A DNA stretch of 64,000 nucleotides from Aquabacterium sp. (GTDB taxonomy: Bacteria > Pseudomonadota > Gammaproteobacteria > Burkholderiales > Burkholderiaceae_C). Below are positions 8,838-18,277 of this stretch, piece by piece (positions within the stretch are counted from its first letter, which is position 1; each line of letters begins with the position of its first letter). A program made the position numbers and the translations under genes. The stretch is from positions 62,001-126,000 of the forward strand of contig NZ_JAUSAR010000155.1 of the NCBI RefSeq assembly GCF_030652515.1, written 5' to 3'. The notes under the pieces are model-generated. The model had not been told where the DNA came from and did no database searches. It saw only the letters and a program-made list of their open reading frames with translations.

Positions 8838-11108
8838 TTGATACAAGTTAACGAGTATGCGGCCGTTGCACCAAGTGGACGATGGGGGCGGGCGCTGATC
8901 CTGGCGGGGCTGGCCATGGTGGGGGCGTCGGCGGCCCACGCGGCCATCGACGATCTGGCCGTGGTGGAAGCCCGCGAGGCCCTGCGGGTGCGCGACAGCG
9001 GGCGGCTCGCGGCGGCCCGCGACGCCTTGATCGCGGCGCGCCACCCCCTGGCCCCCTGGGCCGACTTCTGGTCGGTGCAGAACCGCCTGGTGCAGGCCTC
9101 GGTGTACGAGGTGGACGATTTCCTGGCGAGGTGGCCCCAGGCCTACGTGGCCGATCGCTTGCGCAATGACTGGTTGCTGGTGCTGGGCCAGCGGCGCGAC
9201 TGGGCCACTTTCCTGCGCATTCAGCCGGGTTTCCGCATGAACGACGACAAGGAAGTGGTGTGCTACGGCGTGCTGGCCCGCCAGCAGACCAACGCCGTCC
9301 CGGAAGGGCCGGGCGACCTGCGTGAGCAAGCCCGGCAAGCCTGGTGGGCGCAAAAAGACCCTGACACCGCTTGCATCACCATGGCGCAGACCCTGGTCCC
9401 GGCGGGCGTGCTCACCACCACGGACGTCTGGCGCAAGTTGCGCTTGTCCCTGGAGGCGGACAAGCCCAAGGTGACGCAGCAGACGGCCCAGTTGCTGGGC
9501 GACACCGTGGCCCAGGCCGTGAGCCGATTGCTGGTTCAGCCCAAGGATCACCTGTTTCCCCGGCCCGCGTCTGCGGGCGCGGCCAGGGGGGGCGCCCGTG
9601 CCCAGCGCGAGGCGGGAGCCCACCTGGGATCCGGGGCCAAGGGCAAGGCCCGCCGCCCATCGGGCCGCAACAAGATCGTGCGGCCCAGCGATTTGCCGCA
9701 GGTGGCGCCGGCCGTGGCCGGTTTGCCCAAAGAGATCCAGGGCCCTTTGAACCTTTTGGCCTTGGTGCGCTGGGCGGCGATGGACGCGGCGGCCGTGGCG
9801 GCGGCCCTGGACGACCCCGAGGCCCGCGAACGCTGGCACCTGACCGCCGAGGAGGCGGCCTGGGCCTGGGCCCAGGTGGGGCGGCAAAGTGCCTGGCGCC
9901 TGCAGCCGGAGGCGCCTGCGCTGTATGAACGTGCCCTGGCCGTGGGCGGGGGCTTGTCCCCCGCCGACGTGGCCCGCACCTGGTCCAGCGACACCCTGGC
10001 CTGGATGGCCCGCTCGGCGCTGCGGGCGGCCACGGCGGGCCAGACGCAACACTGGCCACTGGTGGAGCGCGCGGTGGACGCCATGCCCATCGACCAACAG
10101 CAAGATCCCACCTGGGTGTACTGGAAGGCGCGCGCTTTGATGGCGCGGCCCGCCAACCCGGCGGTGCCGGTGCCCGGTGTCGCCCAGGCGGCCGATGCCC
10201 GCCAACAGGGGCGTGAGCTGATGGCGCGCATCAGTGGCACGGTGGGCTTTTACGGCTTGCTGGCCGCCGAAGACCTGAACGGCGCGCCCGCCAAGGCGCC
10301 CTCCCGGCCGGCGGCGGTGAACGAGGTCGAGAAAGCCGAAGCGAAAGCCATTCCGGGCATCGACCGGGCCTTGCGCCTGTTTGCCCTGGGCTGGCGCTCG
10401 GAGGCGACCCGCGAGTGGAACTACACCTTGTCTTACGGCAAGGCGGGCGGTCTGACCGACCGCGAATTGCTGGCCGTGGCCGATGCGGCCTGCGAGCTGG
10501 AGATCTGGGACCGCTGCATCAACACCAGCGAGCGCACGCGCCTGGAAGTGGACCTGTACCAGCGGTTTCCCACGCCCTTCCGGCGTGACGTGCTGGCCGC
10601 CGCCCAGGACGTCGGCCTGGACCCGGCCTACATGTATGGCCTGATCCGCCAGGAGTCGCGCTTCATCGTGGCGGCCCGCTCCCACGTGGGCGCGGCCGGT
10701 TTGATGCAGGTCATGCCCGCCACGGCCGCCTGGACGGCCAAAAAGCTGGGCATCGACTACACGCCTGATCTCATCACCGACCGGCTCACCAACATCAAGC
10801 TGGGCGCGGGCTACCTCAAGCTGATCCAGGATGATCTGGACGGCTCGCAGGCCATGGCGGCGGCGGCCTACAACGCCGGGCCGGGTCGGCCGCGCCGCTG
10901 GCGCGAAGGCCCACGCCTGGAAGCCGCCGCTTGGGCCGAGAACATCCCCTTCAACGAAACCCGCGACTACGTGAAAAAGGTGCTGGCCAACGCGGTGCTG
11001 TACGGCCATGTCTTGCACGGGCGGCCGTTGTCGATTAAAACCAGGCTGGGTGGCTTCATTGGGCCTCGTCCAAGGAACGAGCCACCTCCACAGCAAGACT
11101 TGCCCTGA
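8838..11108 (+). CDS. slt: Soluble lytic murein transglycosylase (Slt-like)
   Basis: This is a periplasmic peptidoglycan-cleaving enzyme. A signal-peptide-like stretch, GRALILAGLAMVGASAAHA, follows a TTG start at 8838, which I chose because the frame upstream overlaps the divergent fau gene. A long alpha-superhelical region spans about residues 40-580. The C-terminal lysozyme-like SLT domain shows the catalytic glutamate in IRQESRF (about Glu606), GAAGLMQVMPATA and AAAAYNAGPGR. The linker around residues 240-290 is rich in Ala, Gly and Arg. At about 756 residues it is somewhat longer than E. coli Slt70. The family is certain; the exact start is not. Confidence 0.9.
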   Translation: MIQVNEYAAVAPSGRWGRALILAGLAMVGASAAHAAIDDLAVVEAREALRVRDSGRLAAARDALIAARHPLAPWADFWSVQNRLVQASVYEVDDFLARWPQAYVADRLRNDWLLVLGQRRDWATFLRIQPGFRMNDDKEVVCYGVLARQQTNAVPEGPGDLREQARQAWWAQKDPDTACITMAQTLVPAGVLTTTDVWRKLRLSLEADKPKVTQQTAQLLGDTVAQAVSRLLVQPKDHLFPRPASAGAARGGARAQREAGAHLGSGAKGKARRPSGRNKIVRPSDLPQVAPAVAGLPKEIQGPLNLLALVRWAAMDAAAVAAALDDPEARERWHLTAEEAAWAWAQVGRQSAWRLQPEAPALYERALAVGGGLSPADVARTWSSDTLAWMARSALRAATAGQTQHWPLVERAVDAMPIDQQQDPTWVYWKARALMARPANPAVPVPGVAQAADARQQGRELMARISGTVGFYGLLAAEDLNGAPAKAPSRPAAVNEVEKAEAKAIPGIDRALRLFALGWRSEATREWNYTLSYGKAGGLTDRELLAVADAACELEIWDRCINTSERTRLEVDLYQRFPTPFRRDVLAAAQDVGLDPAYMYGLIRQESRFIVAARSHVGAAGLMQVMPATAAWTAKKLGIDYTPDLITDRLTNIKLGAGYLKLIQDDLDGSQAMAAAAYNAGPGRPRRWREGPRLEAAAWAENIPFNETRDYVKKVLANAVLYGHVLHGRPLSIKTRLGGFIGPRPRNEPPPQQDLP

Positions 11109-11116
11109 GGCCACAG

Positions 11117-12082
11117 ATGAAACGATGGTTGGTGTTGGGGGGCTCCGGTTTTGTGGGCCGGGCCTTGTGTGAACAACTGGTGGACGAGCATGGTGCGGGC
11201 GGCGTGCGCATCACCGTGCCCACCCGGCGGCGCGCCCACGCGCAGCACCTGTTGACCCTGCCCACCGTGGAAGTGGTCGAGGCTTCGGTCCATGAGGAAA
11301 ACGCCTTGATGCGGCTCCTGGCGGGCTGCGACGGCGTGGTCAACCTGATCGCCATTCTGCATGGCAGCAAGGACGAGTTCGAGCATGCCCACGTGGGGCT
11401 GCCCCAGCGCCTGGCGGCGGCCTGCGTGCGCGCGGGTGTGCGGCGCGTGGTGCACGTCAGTGCCCTGGGGGTGCCTGATGACCCGGCGGCGGCGCCGTCC
11501 AACTACTTGCGCAGCAAGGCGGCGGGTGAATTGGCCTTGCGCGCCGCGGGCCTGGATTTGACGGTGCTGCGTCCCAGCGTGATCTTTGGCGCGCACGACC
11601 AGTTCCTGAACCTGTTCGCCCGCCTGCAGGCTGTTTTCCCGGTCATGCCGCTGGCGGGCAGCGATGCCCGGTTTCAGCCCGTGTGGGTAGGTGACGTGGC
11701 CCGCGCCTTGGCGCGTTGCCTGGACGACCCCGCCACGGTGGGGCAGACCTATGAGTGCGCCGGGCCTCAGGTCTTCACCTTGAAGGAGCTGGTGGCGATG
11801 GCGGGTTGGTTCAGCGGCCATCCTCGGCCCATCATGCCCATACCGCTTTGGGCGGGCCGACTGCAGGCCCTGGCCATGTCGATCTTGCCGGGCGAGCCCT
11901 TGATGTCCCAGGACAACCTGGATTCAATGCAGGTGCCCAATGTGGCCACCGGGCGGTGGCCTGGGCTGCAGGCGCTGGGCGTGGCGCCCACGCCAGTGAG
12001 CAGCGTCGCGCCCGGCTACCTGCGTGGCCAGCACGCAGGGGGCGAGCAGCTCAACGACTGGCGCTCACGCGCCGGACGTTGA
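11117..12082 (+). CDS. NAD(P)-binding protein, complex I NDUFA9-like / atypical SDR
   Basis: The 321-residue protein begins with a Rossmann fold (WLVLGGSGFVGRALCEQL) and continues with VVNLIAILHG, VVHVSALGVPDD, a YxxxK-type region (NYLRSKAAGELALR) and TVLRPSVIFGAHDQFLN. This is the pattern of NDUFA9-like extended or atypical short-chain dehydrogenases, common in Burkholderiales downstream of slt. Known relatives bind NAD(P)H and may act in respiration or quinone metabolism. The actual substrate cannot be read from the sequence. It starts 8 bp after slt and is probably cotranscribed. Confidence 0.85.
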   Translation: MKRWLVLGGSGFVGRALCEQLVDEHGAGGVRITVPTRRRAHAQHLLTLPTVEVVEASVHEENALMRLLAGCDGVVNLIAILHGSKDEFEHAHVGLPQRLAAACVRAGVRRVVHVSALGVPDDPAAAPSNYLRSKAAGELALRAAGLDLTVLRPSVIFGAHDQFLNLFARLQAVFPVMPLAGSDARFQPVWVGDVARALARCLDDPATVGQTYECAGPQVFTLKELVAMAGWFSGHPRPIMPIPLWAGRLQALAMSILPGEPLMSQDNLDSMQVPNVATGRWPGLQALGVAPTPVSSVAPGYLRGQHAGGEQLNDWRSRAGR

Positions 12083-12095
12083 ACTTGCTTTGGCT

Positions 12096-12117
12096 TGGTC
12101 GCCCGGTCAGGCGACCA
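12096..12117. other. Stem-loop at convergent gene ends
   Basis: TGGTCGCC (12096-12103) pairs with GGCGACCA (12110-12117) across a 6-nt loop that contains the barstar stop codon. It sits at the convergent junction of the NDUFA9-like and barstar genes. There is no T-run on either side, so an intrinsic terminator is not supported. Confidence 0.4.
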
Positions 12118-12682
12118 GCAACATGGCCGTGTCGAACGCGCTGCTCATGGGCGGCAGGTTCATGGTCATGGGCTGGGGCGCGTTCTTGGAGACCTTGGTC
12201 GGCTTGACGACGACGGCGGCGGCCGCAGGCGAGTCGTTCTGGGCGACTTCAGCGCGGTCCCAGTTGCCAGCGGACTCTTTGCCCGACACGGCGATGGAAT
12301 AGAACACGCGGAAGGCGATCTTGCGCTCGCTCCAGAAGTCGGCGGCATCGCGGAAGGAGTCGAGCAGCAACTCGCGGGTTTCGCGGTCGAACTTGACGCC
12401 ATCGGGGATGAGTTCCAGCACCACGACGAAGCCTGGCTGCGGACCTGATTTGTGGACCAGGTCGGTCATGCAGTCGTACAGCGCGTCCATGTTCTTGCCG
12501 AAGTGGTCGGGGAACAGGAAATCCTTGGCGATGATGTCCAGCACGTCTTGCTTGGACTGGGCTTCGCTCAGGTTGGTGTACAGGAAGTGCTGCCCGGAAT
12601 CCTGGGCCGCCTGTTGCAAGTCTTCCGGGCGAAAGGCGCGGATGGATTGAACGATGTTGGGTCGAACGGATTGCAACAACAT
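12107..12682 (-). CDS. Barstar-family ribonuclease inhibitor
   Basis: The 191-residue cytoplasmic protein contains FGKNMDALYDCMTDL, which matches the barnase-binding helix of barstar (classic NLDALWDCLTG). The two binding aspartates are kept and the tryptophan is replaced by tyrosine. The barstar fold spans roughly residues 20-130; about 60 further residues form a Pro/Ala/Val-rich, probably disordered tail absent from the 90-residue Bacillus protein. It lies just downstream of a secreted guanyl-specific RNase on the same strand, so it is likely the immunity protein that protects the producer. The ATG at 12682 is used; ATG 12706 is an alternative, and neither has a strong ribosome site. Confidence 0.88.
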   Translation of the reverse strand: MLLQSVRPNIVQSIRAFRPEDLQQAAQDSGQHFLYTNLSEAQSKQDVLDIIAKDFLFPDHFGKNMDALYDCMTDLVHKSGPQPGFVVVLELIPDGVKFDRETRELLLDSFRDAADFWSERKIAFRVFYSIAVSGKESAGNWDRAEVAQNDSPAAAAVVVKPTKVSKNAPQPMTMNLPPMSSAFDTAMLLVA

Positions 12683-12785
12683 GATCGCTTGGGGCCGAGA
12701 GTGCATTGAGATGCTCACTGCCCTCGTGGGCCAGATTTGAGGGTCGAAGAAAAGGACAAAAGAGCGAAGCAGCAAGCCAAAAGGC

Positions 12786-13211
12786 TCAGTGCCGGGGATC
12801 AATGGTTTTGAAGCTGCTGTAGTGATCCTCGGTGTAAAAACAAGTTTCAGGGATTTGCACTACTTCACCTCCGCAAACGATGCGCCGGGCTCCTCGGGTA
12901 CGCGCGCCTGGTGTTGGCACGGTGTACTCGTGGTAGAACCCACGCGGTTTTCGAGGCAAAGCACGCTCCCTGTTGCCAAAGACGGTGCCGTCCTTGGTGT
13001 ATTTGAAAGGCCCACCCGCCAAAATGCGCCGGTGGACGTCTTGAGCCTGGGGTGGCAATTGCGACAAGCCAATCGCCGAGACTGTTGGGCTGGACCGTGC
13101 CCAAGCGGGTGAAACGCTGGCATCCAGCAGCGCTGCACTGGTCAAGAGGCTGGCCGACATCAGCAATGATGTGGCAACGCCAGTCCAAGACTTGCTCAGC
13201 AACTTCTTCAC
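12786..13211 (-). CDS. Secreted guanyl-specific ribonuclease (N1/T1/barnase family)
   Basis: An N-terminal signal peptide, with KKLLSKSWTGVATSL running into a hydrophobic core and ending SPAWA, precedes a mature domain of about 100 residues. All catalytic elements of microbial guanyl RNases are present: the glutamate in FYHEYTVPTPGAR, the arginine in RGARRIV and the histidine in YTEDHYSSF, plus two cysteines. The GTG at 13211 is chosen because KKLL plus hydrophobic core is a standard signal sequence and GAAGAAG lies just upstream. It cleaves RNA after G, outside the cell or inside a target. The barstar gene follows after 103 bp. Confidence 0.92.
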   Translation of the reverse strand: MKKLLSKSWTGVATSLLMSASLLTSAALLDASVSPAWARSSPTVSAIGLSQLPPQAQDVHRRILAGGPFKYTKDGTVFGNRERALPRKPRGFYHEYTVPTPGARTRGARRIVCGGEVVQIPETCFYTEDHYSSFKTIDPRH

Positions 13212-13222
13212 AACTTCTTCAC
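13201..13222 (-). repeat. 11-bp tandem duplication at the RNase start
   Basis: On the minus strand GTGAAGAAGTT occurs twice in tandem. The downstream copy supplies the GTG start codon of the RNase and the upstream copy supplies the purine-rich ribosome-binding sequence. A GTG in the upstream copy would encode a four-codon ORF ending in TGA that overlaps the start. Confidence 0.6.
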
Positions 13223-13374
13223 GCCAGCTCAAGTCTCTAAAAGCCGTGATGCTACTGAAAACGGGCCGAAAGCTCAAGGCCCCAGCCCCGGAAAACCGGT
13301 GGACAGGGGCCTTTGCGTGAGGGGTTGACAGTTCGTGGTATATGACGTTTTTTTGACAAACGCCTGTTTGAGTC

Positions 13375-15669
13375 CTATCGGACGGCGTTGGCCTCCGCCA
13401 CGGTCATGGCCGTCATGTTGACGATGCGGCGCACGGTGGCCGAGGGCGTCAGGATGGTCACCGGCTTGGCCGCGCCCAGCAAAACCGGCCCCAGCGCGAT
13501 GCCGTTGCCAGCCGCCTCCTTGAGCAGGTTGTAGGCGATGTTGGCCGCGTCGATGTTGGGGCAGACCAGCAGGTTGGCCTCGCCCGCCAGGGTGCTGCGG
13601 GGCATCAGCTCGGCGCGGTAGGTGGCGTTCAGGGCGGCGTCGCCGTGCATCTCGCCATCGATTTCCAGCCAGGGCGCGCGCTCCTGGATCAGGCCCAGGG
13701 CCTCGCGCATCTTCAGCGCCGAGGGGTGGTTGCTGGAGCCAAAATTGGAATGCGACAGCAGCGCCACCTTGGGCCGCTGGCCGATCCGCATCATCTCTTC
13801 GGCCGCCATGATGGTGATTTCGGCCAATTGCTCGGCCGTGGGGTCGTAGTTGATGTGGGTGTCCAGGATGTTGACCTGGCGGCCCGGCAGCAGCAGGCCG
13901 GTCATGGCCGCGTAGGTTTTCACGCCTGCGCGCTTGCCGATCACCTGGTCGATGTAATGCAGGTGCAGGGGCGTGTTGCCCCAGGTGCCGCAGATCAGGC
14001 CATCGACCTCGCCCTTGTAGAGCAGCATCGACGCGATCAGGGTCAGGCGGCGGCGCATTTCGATCTTGGCCATCTGCTCGGTCACGCCCTTGCGCTCGGT
14101 CAGGCGGTGGTACGTTTGCCAGTAGTCGCGGTGGCGGGGGTCGTGCTCGACGCTGACCACCTGGTAGTCGGTGCCCGCTTTGAGGCGCAGGCCGAAACGC
14201 TCGATCTGCTGCTCGATGACGGCCGGGCGGCCGATCAGCGTTGGGCAGGCCAGGCCTTCGTCGACCACGATCTGGGTGGCGCGCAGCACGCGCTCGTTTT
14301 CACCTTCGGCGAAGGCGATGCGTTTGTTCTTGGCGCGTTTGGCCACGCTGAAGATGGGCTTCATGGTGTGGCCCGAGGCGTAGACGAAGCTTTGCAGCTT
14401 CTCGCCATAGGCGACGAAGTCCTTGACCGGGCGCGAGGCCACGCCGGAGGCGGCCGCCGCCAGTGCCACGGCTGGCGCGATCTTGATCATCAGGCGCGGG
14501 TCGAAGGGCTTGGGGATCAGGTACTCGGGGCCGAAGCTCAGGGTGGCGCCAACATACGCGGCAGCCACCACATCGCTTTGCTCGGCCTGGGCCAACTCGG
14601 CAATGGCGTGGACGGCGGCGATCTCCATCTCATCGGTGATGGTGGTGGCGCCCGAATCCAGCGCGCCCCGGAAGATGTACGGGAAGCACAGGACGTTGTT
14701 GACCTGGTTGGGGTAGTCGGACCGGCCGGTGGCCATGATGGCGTCGTCGCGCACGGCCTTGACGTCTTCCGGCAGGATCTCGGGGTTGGGGTTGGCCAGC
14801 GCGAAGATGATGGGCTTGGGGCCCATGCGCGCGACCATGTCGGCCTTGAGCACACCGCCAGCACTCAGGCCCAGGAAGAGGTCGGCCCCTTCGATGACCT
14901 GGCTGAGGGTGCGCAGTTCGGTCTTCTGGGCAAAGAAGGCCTTGTCGGGGTCCATCAGTTCAACGCGGCCTTCGTAGACCACGCCAGCCAGGTCGGTGAC
15001 CCAGATGTTCTCGCGCGGCAGGCCCAGCTTGACCAGCAGGCCCAGGCAGGCCAGGGCGGCGGCGCCAGCGCCTGACACCACCAGCTTGACCTGCTTGATG
15101 TCCTTGCCGACCACCTTCAGGCCATTGAGCAGGGCGGCGCCCACCACGATGGCGGTGCCGTGCTGGTCGTCGTGGAAAACCGGGATCTTCATGCGTTCGC
15201 GCAGTTGGCGCTCGACGTAGAAGCAATCGGGGGCCTTGATGTCTTCCAGGTTGATGCCGCCGAAGGTGGGCTCGAGTGAGGCGATGATCTGGACGAGCTT
15301 TTCGGGGTCGTTCTCGTTGATCTCGATGTCGAACACGTCGATGTCGGCGAACTTCTTGAACAGGACGGCTTTGCCTTCCATCACCGGCTTGGCGGCCAGC
15401 GGGCCGATGTTGCCCAGGCCCAGCACGGCGGTGCCGTTGGTGATGACGGCCACCAGGTTGCCCCGGCTGGTGTAGCGGAAGGCGTTGGCGGGGTTGTCGA
15501 CGATTTCTTCGCAGGCGGCGGCCACGCCGGGCGAGTAGGCCAGGGCCAGGTCGCGCTGGTTGGTCAGCTGCTTGGTGGCGCTGATGGCGACTTTGCCGGG
15601 CGTGGGGAACTCGTGGTATTCAAGCGCGGCTTTTTTCAGCTCGGCGCGTTTGTCTTCGGGGGTGGTCAT
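13375..15669 (-). CDS. maeB: NADP-dependent malic enzyme with phosphotransacetylase-like domain
   Basis: This enzyme oxidatively decarboxylates malate to pyruvate. The 764-residue protein has an N-terminal malic domain ([40 protein letters not shown]) and an NAD(P)-binding domain ([26 protein letters not shown]). After about residue 430 comes a phosphate acetyl/butyryltransferase-like domain ([30 protein letters not shown]). The fused PTA-like domain of MaeB is catalytically idle in E. coli and mediates acetyl-CoA regulation. The ATG at 15669 ([13 protein letters not shown]) matches family starts. It is divergent from thiL. Confidence 0.96.
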   Translation of the reverse strand: MTTPEDKRAELKKAALEYHEFPTPGKVAISATKQLTNQRDLALAYSPGVAAACEEIVDNPANAFRYTSRGNLVAVITNGTAVLGLGNIGPLAAKPVMEGKAVLFKKFADIDVFDIEINENDPEKLVQIIASLEPTFGGINLEDIKAPDCFYVERQLRERMKIPVFHDDQHGTAIVVGAALLNGLKVVGKDIKQVKLVVSGAGAAALACLGLLVKLGLPRENIWVTDLAGVVYEGRVELMDPDKAFFAQKTELRTLSQVIEGADLFLGLSAGGVLKADMVARMGPKPIIFALANPNPEILPEDVKAVRDDAIMATGRSDYPNQVNNVLCFPYIFRGALDSGATTITDEMEIAAVHAIAELAQAEQSDVVAAAYVGATLSFGPEYLIPKPFDPRLMIKIAPAVALAAAASGVASRPVKDFVAYGEKLQSFVYASGHTMKPIFSVAKRAKNKRIAFAEGENERVLRATQIVVDEGLACPTLIGRPAVIEQQIERFGLRLKAGTDYQVVSVEHDPRHRDYWQTYHRLTERKGVTEQMAKIEMRRRLTLIASMLLYKGEVDGLICGTWGNTPLHLHYIDQVIGKRAGVKTYAAMTGLLLPGRQVNILDTHINYDPTAEQLAEITIMAAEEMMRIGQRPKVALLSHSNFGSSNHPSALKMREALGLIQERAPWLEIDGEMHGDAALNATYRAELMPRSTLAGEANLLVCPNIDAANIAYNLLKEAAGNGIALGPVLLGAAKPVTILTPSATVRRIVNMTAMTVAEANAVR

Positions 15670-15784
15670 GCAGGGGTGCCTTTCAAGGGCGCTGGCCATG
15701 TTGGCGGCGCCTGACCCCTGCATTGTAGGAACATGACGAGTGGTCGGCCATGTGGGTGGCCACAAGCCGCGCGACAATCACGGC

Positions 15785-16792
15785 ATGAGCCTGGGTGAAT
15801 TCGACCTCATTGAACGATTTTTCTGGCGCCCTGCAGGGCAAGGGCCGCGCCGCGCCGTGGTGGGCAATGGCGACGACTGTGCCGTCATCGCGCCCGCCGC
15901 TGGCATGCAATTGGCCGTGTCCACCGACACCCTGGTGGAGGGGCGGCACTTCCTCTCCACGGTGGACCCGGCGCGCCTGGGTCACAAGGCCCTGGCGGTC
16001 AACCTGTCGGACCTGGCCGCCTGCGGGGCCAGGCCGCTGGCCTTCACCCTGGCCCTGACCCTGCCTCACGCGAACGAGGCCTGGCTGGCCGGTTTTGCGC
16101 AGGGCCTGTTGTCCCTGGCCGATGCCCACGATTGCGAATTGATTGGGGGCGACACCACGGCGGGGCCCCTGGCCATCGGCATCACCGCGATGGGCGAGGT
16201 GCCCGCAGGCCAGGCATTGCTGCGCCATGGTGCCCGCGCGGGCGACGACCTGTGGGTCAGCGGTTGGCCCGGTCTGGCGCGTCTGGCGCTGGAAGCCTTC
16301 CGGGGCACCTTGCAGCCGCTTTTGCCCGCCGATGACTTCGACACCGCGCGCCGGGCCATGGAATGCCCCGAACCGCGCGTGGCCCTGGGCCTGGCCCTGC
16401 GCGGCCTGGCCAGCGCTGCCATCGATGTGTCCGATGGCCTGCTGGGCGACCTGGGCCACCTGCTGCGCCGCAGCCAGGTGGGCGCCACGGTGGTGCTGGA
16501 TGCGCTGCCGGTGCACCCTGTGCTGGCCGCGCGGCCCGTGTCGCAGCAGCACGATTGCCTGCTGGCCGGTGGTGACGACTACGAACTGGTCTTCACCGCC
16601 CCGCCCGAACACCGCGCGCGCATCCTGGCCCTGGGCGATTCGCTGGGCTTGCCCTTGACGCGCATCGGCGCCATCACCGCCACGCCCGGCCTGCAATTGC
16701 TGCAGGGCGAGCTGGACGTCTGGCCCGACGACGAGGTCAAGCCGCAAGCCGTGCCCAACCGCTGGACCTCGTTCGACCATTTCAAAAGCTGA
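15785..16792 (+). CDS. thiL: Thiamine-monophosphate kinase
   Basis: ThiL makes thiamine diphosphate from thiamine monophosphate and ATP. The 335-residue protein shows VVGNGDDCAVIAP, STDTLVEGRHF, NLSDLAACGARPLAF, IGGDTTAGPLAIG and the magnesium-binding DVSDGLLGDLGHLL, in the usual order for the AIR-synthase-like fold. The ATG at 15785 begins MSLGEFDLIERFF, typical of the family. The next gene, pgpA, starts 2 bp beyond the stop codon, so thiL-pgpA-pncC form an operon, an arrangement conserved in many proteobacteria. Confidence 0.97.
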   Translation: MSLGEFDLIERFFWRPAGQGPRRAVVGNGDDCAVIAPAAGMQLAVSTDTLVEGRHFLSTVDPARLGHKALAVNLSDLAACGARPLAFTLALTLPHANEAWLAGFAQGLLSLADAHDCELIGGDTTAGPLAIGITAMGEVPAGQALLRHGARAGDDLWVSGWPGLARLALEAFRGTLQPLLPADDFDTARRAMECPEPRVALGLALRGLASAAIDVSDGLLGDLGHLLRRSQVGATVVLDALPVHPVLAARPVSQQHDCLLAGGDDYELVFTAPPEHRARILALGDSLGLPLTRIGAITATPGLQLLQGELDVWPDDEVKPQAVPNRWTSFDHFKS

Positions 16793-16794
16793 GC

Positions 16795-17403
16795 ATGCCA
16801 AGCCCCATTGACGTCGATCCTGATCCTGATGCGGTGGATGCCGTGAGCACCTTGCCGCCACGGCGCCCCGACGCCGCCTTGCTCCTCAGTCACCCCGCGC
16901 ATTTCATCGCCCTGGGCGCTGGCAGTGGCCTGAGCCCCAAGGCCCCTGGCACGGTCGGGACGCTGTGGGCCTGGGTCAGCTTTTGGGCCTTGCAGAACCT
17001 GTGGGGCGTGGGGCCACAGGCCGACGTGAAATGGGCCTGGCTGATCGGCCTGGGTCTGCCCGTGGGCTGGTGGGCTTGCACACACACGGCGCGCAGCCTG
17101 CGTGTGGCCGACCCCGGCTCCATCGTGTGGGACGAGATCCTGGCCTTCTGGCTGGTGCTGTGGCTGCTCACGCCCACCGGCTTGATCGGCCAGTTGCTGG
17201 CCTTTGCCCTGTTCCGCTACTTTGACGCGGCCAAGCCCGGCCCGGTGGCTTGGGCGGACCAGCTGTTCAAGCGCCAGCCTGGCCAGGGCATTGGTTGGGC
17301 GCAAGGTTTCGGGATCTTGTTCGACGATTTTGTCGCGGCCTTGTGCACCTTGCTGGTCCTGGCCGTGATCATGCTGGGGTGGCCCAGCCTGCTGGCACCT
17401 TGA
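16795..17403 (+). CDS. pgpA: Phosphatidylglycerophosphatase A
   Basis: This inner-membrane enzyme dephosphorylates phosphatidylglycerol phosphate to phosphatidylglycerol. The 202-residue protein has an extended N-terminus of about 35 residues, then GSGLSPKAPGTVGTLWAW, a clear PgpA signature. VWDEILAFWLVLW carries the acidic active site within a membrane segment, and FRYFDAAKPGPV follows. Three to four hydrophobic segments are visible. It sits directly between thiL and pncC. Confidence 0.95.
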   Translation: MPSPIDVDPDPDAVDAVSTLPPRRPDAALLLSHPAHFIALGAGSGLSPKAPGTVGTLWAWVSFWALQNLWGVGPQADVKWAWLIGLGLPVGWWACTHTARSLRVADPGSIVWDEILAFWLVLWLLTPTGLIGQLLAFALFRYFDAAKPGPVAWADQLFKRQPGQGIGWAQGFGILFDDFVAALCTLLVLAVIMLGWPSLLAP

Positions 17404-17425
17404 CGGGGCTCGAAAGGACGAGGGC

Positions 17426-17926
17426 ATGACTTTGGAACACAACCTGACCAGCCTGGTGACCGACCTGGCCGCCCAACTGCAAGCGCGGGGCTGGCAGTTG
17501 GCCACCGCCGAATCCTGCACCGGTGGCCTGATCGCGGCCACCTGCACCGAGGTGTCGGGCTCCAGCGCCTGGTTCGATCGCGGTTTCGTCAGCTACAGCA
17601 ACCAGGCCAAGACCGAATTGCTGGGGGTGGATGGAGCCTTGATCGACGCCCACGGCGCCGTCAGCGAAGCCGTGGCCCGGGCCATGGCCGAAGGCGCGCT
17701 GGCCCGATCACGCGCGCAGTTGGCGGTGGCCGTCACCGGCGTGGCGGGCCCCACGGGCGGCTCGCCCGACAAGCCGGTGGGCACGGTGTGGCTGGCCTGG
17801 GCCCTGCAAGGCGGAAGCACACAAGCACTGCGTTGCCAGTTCCCGGGCGGTCGGGCGGCGGTGCGTTGGGCCACGGTGGAGCAGGCTCTGCAAGGCCTGC
17901 TCCAAGCGCTCTCACACGCGCCCTGA
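17426..17926 (+). CDS. pncC: Nicotinamide-nucleotide amidohydrolase (CinA C-terminal domain protein)
   Basis: The 166-residue protein is the stand-alone CinA C-terminal domain. It contains TAESCTGGLIAA, a serine/cysteine nucleophile region, then FDRGFVSYSNQAKTELLGV and AVTGVAGPTGGSPDKPVGTV. PncC deamidates nicotinamide mononucleotide to nicotinate mononucleotide in pyridine-nucleotide salvage. It follows pgpA by 22 bp. Its 3' end overlaps the oppositely oriented small membrane gene by 15 bp. Confidence 0.95.
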   Translation: MTLEHNLTSLVTDLAAQLQARGWQLATAESCTGGLIAATCTEVSGSSAWFDRGFVSYSNQAKTELLGVDGALIDAHGAVSEAVARAMAEGALARSRAQLAVAVTGVAGPTGGSPDKPVGTVWLAWALQGGSTQALRCQFPGGRAAVRWATVEQALQGLLQALSHAP

Positions 17927-18277
17927 GCGGCGTCCGAAAATGTATTCCAGCGCGATGTCGATGATGATGCCCCACAGGCTGTAGAGCACCGATGCCAGCA
18001 GCGCATTCCAGAAACCGTGCACCTGGAACCCTTCCAGCAGCCCCGAGGCCATCTGGAAGGTGAAGGCGTTGATCACGAACAGGAACAGTCCCAGCGTCAG
18101 CACCGTCACCGGCAGCGTGAGCAAGATCAACAAGGGGCGCACCACGGCGTTCAGCAAGCCCAACACGGCCGCCGCGATCATGGCCGCACCGAAGCTGCTG
18201 ACCTGCACGCCTTGGTCCCATTGGGCCAGCAGCATGAGCGCGGAAGACAGCAATAACCAGCGGATGAGCAATTTCAT
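17912..18277 (-). CDS. Four-TM small membrane protein (phage holin family IV / YvlD-like)
   Basis: The 121-residue protein consists almost entirely of four hydrophobic helices, with the family pattern LLNAVVRPLLILLTLPVTVLT followed by NAFTFQMASGLLEGF and a C-terminal RRSGRV tail. Despite the historical name, chromosomal members are not known to be phage holins and their function is unknown. The gene ends tail-to-tail inside pncC and is separated from the divergent cyclase gene by 160 bp. No phage genes are nearby, so a lysis role is unlikely. Confidence 0.8.
   Translation of the reverse strand: MKLLIRWLLLSSALMLLAQWDQGVQVSSFGAAMIAAAVLGLLNAVVRPLLILLTLPVTVLTLGLFLFVINAFTFQMASGLLEGFQVHGFWNALLASVLYSLWGIIIDIALEYIFGRRSGRV

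Noticed and set aside
8814-11114. Minus-strand open frame continuing upstream of the fau gene to 11114
   Set aside because: It is antisense to the well-supported slt gene; the cyclo-ligase domain begins at the ATG at 8813.
13325-13358. TTGACA twice near 13325 and 13353
   Set aside because: The only -10-like sequence is 8 bp away from the first, far too close; no plus-strand gene follows within a sensible distance.
15683-17547. Long minus-strand frames opposite thiL and pgpA
   Set aside because: Gln/Gly/Arg-rich shadows of conserved genes on the plus strand.
17912-18277. Holin annotation suggesting a prophage
   Set aside because: No lysin, capsid, integrase or attachment repeats nearby; the family is common on chromosomes.
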